A DNA stretch of 64,000 nucleotides. Source: Pomacea canaliculata. Taxonomy: Eukaryota; Mollusca; Gastropoda; Architaenioglossa; Ampullariidae. The translations under genes were made by a program, and so were the position numbers. Where the stretch lies: the NCBI RefSeq assembly GCF_003073045.1, contig NC_037597.1, positions 6,444,717-6,508,716 on the forward strand, given 5' to 3'. Shown one piece after another: positions 12,501-24,500 of the stretch (within the stretch, counting starts at the first letter, position 1; each line of letters opens with the position of its first letter). The notes beneath the pieces were generated by a model. It was not told the origin of the DNA. It saw only the letters and a list, made by a program, of their open reading frames with translations, and searched no databases.

Positions 12501-15500
12501 ACCGCAGCTTGCGGCTCTCACTGCAGGGGGCGCCGTTGCAGCATCTCGCGACGAGGAGGTCAAGGATTCTTGAAGGCGGCCTCAGCCTCGTTTTCAAGAC
12601 GCGCCGCATCGATTGTGGGGGACAAGAGAGGGGCTTTCTCTCTCCCAAGAGGCATTATCTTATCAGTCTTGCGCCATAGGTCAGGGTTTGTTATCCTCTC
12701 TTGATAGATACCTTGGTGACCAGTTGCGCCTGACGGTATAATCTCCAGACCTTGATAATCGTGGTTCCTGTTGCACTTTTCCTCATCTTCTTATCGGACT
12801 TCATTTTTTTTTAACTCCAAACCTTCTCCACCCCAAAGAAAAATGAAAACAAATAACTCTGGCAAGACGCTTGCTTCTTCTCTTGCATTTCTCAAGTCCT
12901 TGTTTACATACATTTCAACGATTTCATCCCATTCAGTGTCTTGAACAACGCCAGCCTTTAAATTATTTTTAGGATTAGCATCTTAACCCAGACACAGCGA
13001 TTCATCACTAGAAAGAAGAGACATGTTTGTAGATGGATCGACAGCAGTTACCGTTTCACCCCTACTGCTGTGCACGAAATGGGAATGCAAGACGATATTC
13101 TGGTCGCCTGTTTTCAGACAGAGCTTTGTGATTTCTCGCGCTACCCTGTGACCTCTGCCCTTAGCGTCTCCGCGTTCAGACGTTCCAGACACGTTGCGAT
13201 ATGCAATCGCGATAATCACTCACTTGACAATCGGCTGACCGCAGTGAGGAGAAATCATCAGGTGCCGGAGCTGGTTGTGGTGTCTTTCCTTTATTTAAAC
13301 TCGTGAGAGCAAACGACACACAAAAGGACACATCGGAAATTGAGCTCCGAAGAAATATATATATCTGTCTCTGAAAGTGGAGGAGTGAAAGAATGGCTGT
13401 GCATCCCTGAAGCTTTTTCCCCCAGTAATAATATGGTTAGATATATATTGCTTTGTGGATTGGCGACCACATGCAAGCCTTCAAAATATTTCGCTAGAGC
13501 GCGCTCATCAACTGCTGAGTCCTTCGCCGTCAAGTCTGTTAGTGCGTTCTTGCGTGTGTAAATTCTGCGGCGCTCAGCCGTCCAGGCTAGCAGACTTATT
13601 CTTGCTGCCCGAATTTCCGTACCCTCCTCCCTCCAACCACACCCCCCATAGCTTCTTGTGGAGGATCGTTGCTTGAGGGGGGGAGGGATGCTTGGTGCGG
13701 TGGTTTGCAGGAAGCTGTTTGATCGGCGCCGCTGGACTGTCACTAGTCAGTGACGATGCTTGTCGTTGTTCACTGAACGACCGACAAAGAAAAGCTAAAT
13801 GTACCCTTGAGTTACAACATCGATGTCTTTTTAGTTTTGTACATCAGTGTTTTATGAACTCCGAGGTCGTGTAATTAGATCCATAGCAATGCATGCTAAA
13901 TTTATTCTTTTTTCTTTGGTTTAAGCCATTGTAAGTGTAACAAATACCTTGAACCGTAAAATCGGTAGAAAAAAAGCGATTTTAGTGCAGAACAGAAAGG
14001 GATTACATCTGTTGATGCGGAAAAGCGGATTCGTTTTGTAAAGTCACTGGTTTCTGCCTCAGTGAGTTTTTTAACCCTCCGGTAACTTCGTCTGGAGTGT
14101 CCAGAACTCACGATTTTCGCATTTAAACGGGAATTCATTGTACGAAATATAAGAAAAGCGCAAACCTTAAGTTTTTCATAAACTAGAAAGTTTTTATTAG
14201 CTAGATCGGTAACTAAAATCCAGTGCCCTCCTCCAATACAAAACAAAAACAAACAAATAAACTTCCTCCAGATACCTTTATTTATTATTTTAAGGACAAG
14301 ATTTTAATATCTTCTTTGTCGATTTTGAAACTGCTGAAACACTAGACTTTATGATAACCTAGGTCGTAACTCGGAGTTAAGGAGGATTGCGTGCTGTGCC
14401 TGGGCGACACGGCAACATCATCGCCGCTGATTTGAGTGATTATGTAAATCACAACCGACCTCACGACACACCTCGAGCCAAGGTTTTGTCGAGTTTCTGC
14501 GTTTGGCATTAACATTTTGGATGTTGACAGGAGGAGTTTTTGTAGTGTAGCTATGATTTTTGTGCTGTAATCATTGTGGTGTCGTATTCGGGGTGGTGGT
14601 CAGAATATTCTCGGCCCTGGAAATGAAAGCGGCGCAGGTGGACTGCACATTGCGGAATCAGATCGTCATCGCGAGCCACGTGTCTGTCGTGTGACAATCG
14701 ATGCGCGTTTTTTTCCATTTATGTGAGCACACACACACCTCGTGCACTAAGCGTTTATTTTCGTGATGCGTTTTTTCCAGCATGAGAAATAAAAAGGAAA
14801 AAAAATCCAGGCGGCCTAATTTTAGACTAATTACTGCCGATGCAAATGTGATTTGGAACATGGTCCTTGCTTCGGTACTTTCCATTTTTTCCCCTCAATT
14901 CTCCACAGACAGGATATGTACGTGAAACATGCACGTCAACCGTAGCATGTCCATGCACAAGGCAAACTGTGTATAATTATTTACTTTTGGTGCTTCAAGT
15001 GGGAAACAACCTGATTATGTTGCTTTTATTGTCCTAAATTTGGACGTGTCAATCGGCGCAGCTGACAGATGAGTCGGCAGCATTTTGTCCATAAGCACCC
15101 GAGACTGTAAACAGACTGGACAGTCGCCACACCATCTTTTTTTATTTTTTTATTTATTTTTTGTGGTTGACAGATTTTCCGTAGTTTTGTTTTATAATTT
15201 CATCGTCTTATCTCCTTTCCCATCTTTCTATCACACCCATACCGTTGGCCAGTGTTTAAGAATAAAAATACTCATTGAGTGATCTTATTGCAGATGCCTC
15301 AGCACAGTGTGTAGAGGACTCGAGTTGTGTGCACGCGTGTTTGTGTGTGTGGAAGAAGTGGGGAGTGGGTTGCCCACGATGGTGTTGGGGTGGGGGAGAT
15401 GCAGAAAGTGCAAATTAAAATAATCGCCTACCAAACCGGGAATCAGACTCGGGCACATTTCATCGATATGTCCTGTGAACTGTTTGCATAGATTTTTACA

Positions 15501-18500
15501 ACCAACACGCATTTCGTGTGGGGCGATGTGTTGATTTATTTATTATGACTGTTGATGTGTTAATTTATTATGACTGTTGCAAAAGCAAACGCGCGAGAGA
15601 GAAAGAGGATCAACAATGAGCACCTGGTATAAACTCCATGAGCTTTTACACCTGGCTGGTGTACTTTGCTCTTGCAGGTGCTGCAGAGGTCTGTGGACAG
15701 CGCCCTGTCGCTGTACAGCAACGCCAAGGAACGCACCAACCCAGTGGCTCAGCTCGCCGTCTCCGGCCTGTCCAGTCAGCCAGTGGACCACGAAGACAAC
15801 GGCCATCGCAAGCAGGCGTCTTCGGATGTTGGTCAGTGGTCTTGGGTTTTCTCATGGCAAACACACTCGCCAAAACGTCTTGTAGGAAGCGGGAGGGTAG
15901 GAACATTTTCGTCTTTGTGTGATTTATTACTGGGGAAGCTTTGTTCCATTTCATTACTAGATACTCCTAGCTGCTAATTATATTTCTCATACTGTGTGAA
16001 CTTGATTATAGATTATGGGGCTTATCGTTTCTCTCTCCCCTCCTTCATTAAAATAACTTAAAATAAATTTTTTCTCTCGATGCTTTGATAAATGTCAGCA
16101 AAGTTGATGGATGGGATTAAAAATTGCTAAATTGGCCGTTCAGGTTCTGTGGTAATTTTATAAAATAGAAGTCCCCTTTCTCTCTAAAGTGGGAATCAGC
16201 CATAAAAGCCATACCGGAAAGTGAAAAGATCTCAAAGAAAGTTTACAAAAACAAGACATTATTTCCAGGAGACTTTTGTACCGTAATCATTGGGATATTG
16301 CATTCAGGATGATAGTGCATGCTAGAGGTTGTGTTTGTTTATTGCTGGCCTGGCAAATTTTGTTGCCAATTTATTACAACTTATGAAGTCGTAGTAGCGA
16401 GGGTTGCAATGAAATGACAGGTAACCTGAGAATTCCCTGAAGTAAGACTCAACTCTCTAGCGACTTCGTCATACGTAGTATGACCTTTAAACTTTCAACG
16501 TGTCTGCCTTCTTTCTCTTAGGACCAGTTCTGAAATTCTGCTTTTGCAAGTCTGGGCTTTATGAATATTCATGAGGTCGATGGTGGGGTATGTCGGTGTG
16601 CTCGCTGTAACTCAGCGCAGTGTCTGAAATACGCACAGAAACCGTTAAACGTGGGTCTTCAGCACGCTGATCGTCCACGATATACTACAATTACAGGACG
16701 GGCTAACCGCCAGGCAGTTGGCATTTAGGGGTATTAAGCAAATGAAATAGGGCCAGAGCAACAGAGTCGAGGAGGGGATAAAGGAAGTAACCACTTGATC
16801 AAATACAGTTTATTGAGTTGGTATACCATTTCTTTGTGACATATGGCCGATCCTATCGTTCCTTTGAAAGGGAAATGACACACCTTATCTGGGTGCGTCT
16901 TGCACTCTCTCACTCTCGCACACACAGCCATGCGCAGCTTCTGATGTTTGCTTCCCTCCTTTTTCATCGTGATTGTTTTTAACAATCAAAATTGTGGAAG
17001 CCTCGGTTTTGCACCAAAATGGTTTCCAAACAAGAGTGCTGGATTTCAGCGCTGCCGGTCTTGTCCGGTGTAGCGTTTATCTCGGCTTGAAGGGAATGTG
17101 TGGCGCCAGGGGTCGGAAGGGTGTGGGGTAGGTGGAGGAGCAGAGCGGCTGCCGCAAAGCTCAGAATTTTGACGCTTTCCCCTCACCTTCGTAGTCGTGG
17201 GATGTTTTGTCAACATTCAAGGCGCGATTCCAAGCCCCTGGCAGTAGATTGAAAACACGTGTTTGAAAGACCCAGAAAACCGCGCTTCTTGTTCGGGTTT
17301 TAGCAACCGTGGCATCATCGATCAAATGCCACAACATACTTTTCTCTTAAAGAAAAAGAGCGAATCAGGTCTCGAAGGGATGTTGGGGTGATTGGAAGTT
17401 GAAGCAGGGGGAGGTGGGAGGTAGCCAGACCCACAGGCTGTTCTAGACTTGATGGCGTTTAGAACGCCGTGACAGGACTGCAGACCGTCGCAGCAGGGAA
17501 CGGTTAGGTGGCATGGACATGCATGGGGATGAGAAAGGGACCCCCGCCTCTCAGTGGCAATGAATGTACATCGGTCACCTGGTGTTGTCAGGTCGCAGCT
17601 TGTAGAGCGCGCCTGCTTGACAAGCAGCTGGCTTTTGCAGCTCACCTTCCACATTAATTTCCATGCATTTCCCTTCATCTCCCTTCATCCGTCTGCACCT
17701 CTTTGTATGTGAGACATTTGCTAAGGCCTCATATCCTGCATTGGCGAACTTAACTCGTATTGAACTTGCATAAAGAATTAACCCATTTTATCTCACGTTC
17801 CATTGTTGGAACAAAATAATTTTTTTCTCCTCAGATTCTTGTTCCTTGAATATCTGTAGGTCACATGCATGAATTTCACGAGCCAATTCAAAAACTTAAA
17901 CCTCCGACGTAAATTTGTTAATACCATAAAGCTGTTGGTAGATACTTCCTGGTTCCAGGAACATCCTATGAATGTGAGCTAATTACTAACTTTGTAAATA
18001 AACCTCCATCATCATTTCATGTCATACCAATGTGTTATTGTAGTAGACAGGCAATTTAACATACTCTTCTCCATTGTAGGGTGAGCGATGCATGCAGAGA
18101 AACTGTTTTGCTTCTCCTACCTCCCCTGTAAACAAAGAATTGCCATTGTCTGTCATGTCATCATTCCCATATGCATTTGTGTGTCAGGGGGTGGGAGGAG
18201 AGGCGGAGAAGAGTGGAATTGGGAGTACACAAGCACATAAGAAGCATACATTACACAGAACTGGCATGCCTAGAACCTGTTCGTCCTGTCATATTTTTTA
18301 TGCATTTTTTCTATTTTATTTCTTTCTCTGTGCCTATATGCGTTTTAGTAATAAATTTAAATTTTTTATGGCACACTTCATATTCATCCGCTATATATAT
18401 TTAACTTGTTCTACGTTTCTTTGGGGATGAATGCATCTAGGTTGATGGGTGGGGGGAGATCTTGTTCCAACATCCAGATGAATTCATATAATAAATGCTT

Positions 18501-21500
18501 TGTAAATTTGCTTTGAGATGATTTTTGTTTAATATCATTAATTTTAGTACCCTGTTTGTGTTTATACTCACCTTTTTTTTTTTTTAAGATCGATCACCTG
18601 ATGTAGACAATGACAGTGATGAGGATGAAGTACAAGACTATAATGAGTTCTCATCAAATGATGAGATGAGTGACAGTGAGCCAATGATGATAGATGACCA
18701 TCCACGCCCACGAACTGCTGGTCGCAACAAGACTCGTCCTGCAACCTCCAGGGTGAGTTCCAGTTTGTGGCATGACAGTAGAAAACAGGCTTGAACACAA
18801 TGGTACTGAGGCTTGTGTCCGTCCTTGCCTTGCATAGATACTCCTTGCAAATAATATAACAAATGATATATTGTGTAAGTCTGTGAGAGTGATTTGATTT
18901 GTATGTCTATTTGTACTGGCCTTTTAATGAAGTATGGTCTGAACATTTTAAAATTTGTTAAAAAAAACAATTTCATATGCTGTCAAAAGTCTATAACATA
19001 TAAGTTTTATAAATGCCTTTTATGTTGTTGCAGCAAAGAAATTTCAAGCAGAAATTTCGAGCATTGATAAAGAAATTTAGACTGACAGAAGAGGTAAGGT
19101 CAGCTTAAGGGGTACAGTACTTCAGTTATTGAATAATAGGCATTTGGTTAGGTAGGTAACATGTTCATATTGAATTTCACAGTGTTTACTGAACAGTTCA
19201 GGTCATGATGGTGGAAGAGAATTGGAAACAGGAAGAGCCACAACGAATAGTTCTTAGCACTTTTGTTTTTGAACTAGTTTTTATTACCATTCTTTTAGAC
19301 TAGTATGGTTTTGAACCCATTTTCCAGTACCATTCTTTAGGCTTCTGTAGTTTTCATGACTGTCTTTTAATTTCTTTTCATGTTTAGCACAGTGTATTTT
19401 GTTTCAGCAACTGGAGTTGGATTCAGAAGCAGACCACGACTTAAATGACCCTGACACAAATCCTCCAGACATCGATGAAATGTTGGATGAGTTGGAGGAT
19501 CTCAGTGATAGTGGACCAGAGATTGATACAATCAGTGTTATGTCTACACCAAAACCACGTTTAAGGTGATTTTTGTTTGGTTTTTTTGGCTTTGTAATAT
19601 ACTGATGAAAAAAGTGTTAGGATGTCAAATATAATGACTGTTTTTTACCCTTACAAAATTGTTCATGCACTCCCCACGTTTCCATCCCTCCACGCACACT
19701 CATATAATGTACACCACCATGTGTGCACTGTGTACACTACCACATGCAGCCATGCATACTAACAGTACACTACCACATAGTAGTTATTGGATTCTTGATG
19801 AGTACTTCTAAAAGATTGTATGTGAGGAAAGCAGGTTTTTTTCCTAATCAAGTTACCTTTACTTTGACTTCAGGCCTTTTTTTACTGGAAGAAGTACTAC
19901 ACCTGAGATTGAGACTTCATCCAAACATGTAAGTTCATCTCTCTCTCTTTTAAAAAGAAATTCAAAAGACACGGAAAACTCAGGGGAAAAGGAAAGTCTT
20001 TGCTGCTAGATATAGTATTGCTGTGTGGAACTCATGGAGCAGAGGTGTCATCTACTCCAACCACTAAAGGCAGAGTTATCTTGGTTGGTTTAGAGTACAA
20101 AGCTTCATTCATTAGCTGACCTTGTAGTTTTTCCTTAACAACCAAGAAGACTGATTAGAACTGTTTTGTCTTTGTTATCTGATTTTTTTTTTTATTAGTT
20201 CATGACATTTTAATATCCTTGAATCAATATAAGAAGCTATTAAAACAAATGTAAATAAACAGATACAGACATATCAAAGTGCAGTAAACTGGGAGTAAAT
20301 CCATAATACTTCAGATATATGTGTGCTTTGCCATTTTTATTGTACATTCATGCTTGGCCATCTCTCTCTCAAACATGCACACACATAGAGAAAATATTTA
20401 TTAGTACATACTACTTTTAGTTGATCATGTTTTAAAATTTGTTGGTTGACAGTTTGGTCAGTGTTGAATTCATATTTATCAGGTGATAATTTGATTGACA
20501 GTAAATCATTTCCATCATGCTTGCATTTTTCAGGATGCTGTCACTCCTACGCCTAAGTCCTCAAATGATAATGAAGCTACAGTGAAGCGAAGTGACTCAG
20601 ACTGTCACACAGTGAGTTTTTTTGGATATTATCTGTTTCATTGCATTTGTTAATGAAATATTGCAGTTATTTGTCCAAGGCATCGAGCTGAAAAACAAAG
20701 AGTCAATACCTGAAAGTAAAATATTGATGGAAGGTATATTATTTGCTTTGTTATCTTTATTACAGTTTTCGACAGCGTGTAAGTAAATGGTGAACTGAAT
20801 GCTATCCACAGCTGTCACATGATGCATGTCTTTAAATTTATATGATCTGCTTTACCTTGGTGCAGTTCATGACAGGACTGGGACACCCTTAATACCATGT
20901 AGATGTGTCTCATCCTTAAAGCTCTAGTGTGTTCACCATGATTCCTTTCTTTCAGATAAAGTGTCAACTAGAATGTGTGCCTAGTCACTAGGTCACCAGC
21001 CTCAGCTGTGGTTTGTTTTAGTTTCTTGTACAAGAGGGTTTACTTACAGGTGGAGATGTTTTTAAGGACCAGCCTTGTGTATGGTGTAGGAACTGTCAAG
21101 GAGCTAGTTTTCAGATAGCTCCCAGTCCACACTGTGACATGACCTACAATAAGGCCTAGAGAAAAATGCACTGAATGTATTACAGATATATCCTATGTTA
21201 GCTACAGAAGTCATCTTGCATCTTTTTGAGGAACATCTGGCACCTTACGTTTTGGAAGCGAAGCCCAAGGTCATCTTGTGGTTTGTGAAGTATTGTGCTT
21301 CCATGGGTTGACAGTTGCAGGTGGTTTTGTCCACAAAGCAGAACTGTGACATCCTTGCTGGTCATTATTACAAAGTCTTTCTGTTTGACAGAATGCAGAC
21401 AGAAGCTGACATGAAGTGAATATTTCAAAAGTTTAACATTTATGTAGCAAATTTAATATATTAAAACGTATAAATGAAGCACACATAAAAGTAGCAATTT

Positions 21501-24500
21501 AATTGTAAATGACATTTATAAAAACTGTGCAGTGTTTAATGTACCTGTTATTATTTATTCCCATTAAAACTTCACATCTGAATAGTATGACAGAAGTGTT
21601 GCCCTGCTTAGTAGAATAAAAACAAACCAAAAACTGTTATTATGAAAACTCTTTTGTGCATTATCTTGTGTATCTTTTCTTTCTGTTATGTTTAAGTGGT
21701 AAGTGGGGAATGGTATTTAGTAGACACAGATTAACTTTCTTAGACGCTTTCTATACACATACTCTAGAAAGAATGGTCATGGATTGTGACAAACAGCAAA
21801 TGTTGACTATCCAAGTAACAGACGCGTAGCTGTGTGCTACGTATATCTTACAGCTGCACTGACTGATGAAAGAAAAATGTGATTATTTTTCCCGCCATAC
21901 CATTGCATCTCCTTAGACCAAGAAATGGAAAGTGTGATTTTACATGTAAATAATATAAATTACAAATAAAATTCAAAGAAGTAAAGAAAAACAAACTGTG
22001 ATCATCTCTTGCCCACTTATATTTCTAAAATTTAGTCATACCATCCAATAACAGCATGTTCAGTCAGTAAGAGGAGGCTTGCTTCTACTGCATGCCCAAC
22101 TGTTGCAGCTGTTCCCTTAGCGGTAACCAAGAACTGCTATGAGTGCGTTTACTTCCTTTCCACTCCTTTACTTTGTGATCTCATACATTGTTCTTCAAGC
22201 TTCTTAAACAGAAATTTATTTTTCTTGACTTTTCCATCCTGTTATTATTCTGTGAGCACCCATTTCATTTATTTTTTTATCCTGCAGAATACTAGTTCTG
22301 ATATTTCAAAGGTATTTATCCATTGTGAAAATTCAGATTTTTTGGTGGGAGGAAGAGGGAGGGAAAAGAATTTCAGTATTCAGAGTCGTTTAGGTTTTTA
22401 TATTTTTGACACCTTAAAACTAGAATGTAGAATTCCTTGGCAGGTAATTAACCAGTGCATGAATTATTGTTTGCTTAAAGTTTAGAAGTTTAGTCAGTAT
22501 CTTTCAGCCCTGCATGCTCATATTTTGTACATTTGGTATGGCCATCACCCCAGGAACTCGAAACAGAGCTCAGCCATACTCTGAGTGTACATGGGATGGC
22601 CCCACCCCATCCTGCAGCAGCTACGACAGCAGTTCCAGCTTACTCAACTTCACCACCTCCAGCGCGATCAAAGTCGCCCTCCTTCCCCAAACCCAAACGT
22701 TTTCAGCGTGAGCGCAGCACTTCATACAGGGAGAAAAAGAGTAGAAAGGAAAGCAAACCGCCAAGACGGCACAGTTACGGCGGAGCTGAAAATGTGGTTA
22801 GTGATTCTGTAGGTGCACACAGCTCTCTTCTAACCTCCACGCTGCTTTCTGTGACCTCTGTCTCTCCAGGACTTGGTTCTTCATCTAAATTTCATCATCA
22901 CATCGCTCTGTGCTCACTAGTGGACGGTGTTTGCAAACTAAAAGGAACCCTTGTCATGCCTTCACAGAAAAACCATTTTGGACTTGCCCACAATCTCCAG
23001 ATCTAGTTTTCAGCATTTTTCGATGTGTGGACTGTCCCCCAGTGCATGTGCTTCAATGCCGTGCCTGCACTTGTCTGGTGGGTCACTTAAAAGAGGAAGG
23101 CAGAGTAGGTGGAGACAAATATTTCCCACTGACAGCATGAGAAGGGTCGACTTTCTTAACAGTTCTGTGCATGGCCATGATTTAATAACAACTGAATGCT
23201 TTTTAGTTTGGAGACAACTATTAACTTTGGCGTGGCAGTTTTCAGCTTCAACTGATCTCACCCTTAGTAATGTTACTCGTGAGATTTGTGCTTAACTTAT
23301 TAATAGGAAAGCTTACCTTGCTTGCCACATGCTGCTGTTTTGTATTCACTTGCATGTTCCTATATACTTATATATATCTGTATATATTTGTACAACATAA
23401 AATCACATACCCCAGACATGATGTTTGGACATTGTAATGTGACTGTGTATATCATCCAAGCTCTCTCCACTTACCTTTTGTAATAATTTTGTAATAATGT
23501 TGAAATTTTGACAGCTCTTAAATCAACAATGCGCTTCACTTGAAAACCATTTTGTCCCCAGAAAATCTATTTTTTTATTTACTTTAGTCATCAACCCTCT
23601 TAGTGTAGCTATTTCATTGTTTGTTCAGTCTTCATGTTACAAGTTTATCTAAGTGGTAAGTAAGAGATAAAGGGAAAAATCTCTTTTTTGAAACATGCTT
23701 TTATGCTCTGCAATGATTGTATATATTTAAGTATATTTTGGTGTTAACATGTACATGTTAGGAAAAATTACATATTTTGATACTGCCTTATCTTGTTTTA
23801 TGTTTTGCATTGCATCTGATTTGGTCTGTACTTTTGAAAATATTACATATTTACTTTTTCTCAATCTGTTTTCTTGATATTGAAGTTCTAAACATTTTGG
23901 TACACTCAATTTTGTCATTAGAGTGTTGTAGCTTTTCTTGATCTTACAGATTTTCTTTTCTGTTTCTTTTCTTTTCAAGGACTCTGTATGTGAATCATTA
24001 AGTAGATTCTGTAGCTTGCATTGGAGAATAAGATTAGAGAGCTGAGACTGGCTCTGGCCAAAACCTTGAAAATGGCATCTACCATGAATGGGTATCTAAT
24101 TTATCAGGAAAGGTTAAAAGCTGCAGAAAGAGAGTTTTGGCTGGCCCTTCCATGTGCCAGGCCTTAGACAAAGTAAACCACTTACAGTTCAGTTCCTTCA
24201 TACTCGTGAGATTTTGTCTTGGCCTTTTTGCCATCTTGATCATTGGTTGGTTGGTTTATTTAGTAGGAAAGTGCTTCCACCTTGCAGTGCTTTCACACTT
24301 TGGGGGAAGAGGAAGGGGGAAAGAAACCAGAGTATCCAGAGAAAACCCCTGATTCCCAGGCCTGAGAACAGAGTGTCCCGAGACGAGACCTGAATCCTGA
24401 GCCGCTCACTGTAGTGGTGACAAGCGAGTGTTTTAACCACTACACTACCGGGGACCATCTTGATCATAAGCATTAGACCGGTCCTCTTCCTGTGCAGCTG

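Larger units (their letters stand above)
560..15677 (+). other. Large PACS intron (15.1 kb), CG-rich, repeat-bearing
   Basis: The intron is bounded by gtatgt at 560 and cttgcag at 15671-15677, and no conserved PACS residues are missing between the two flanking exons. I found no convincing gene on either strand. It holds SINE-like pieces (2278, 6064), a G-rich minisatellite (4756-4840), an unrecognised minus-strand open stretch (5609-5983), a degraded LINE (9690-10470), a telomere-like array (11228-11270) with an adjacent foldback element (11278-11571), several TG/GA microsatellites and possible regulatory sites (3754, 12519). First introns of this kind often hold enhancers; that is inference here. 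Confidence 0.8.

Noticed and set aside
24370-24454. Possible tRNA gene on the minus strand
   Set aside because: A- and B-box-like parts belong to a SINE with body, tail and target duplication; there is no acceptor-stem pairing of a real tRNA.
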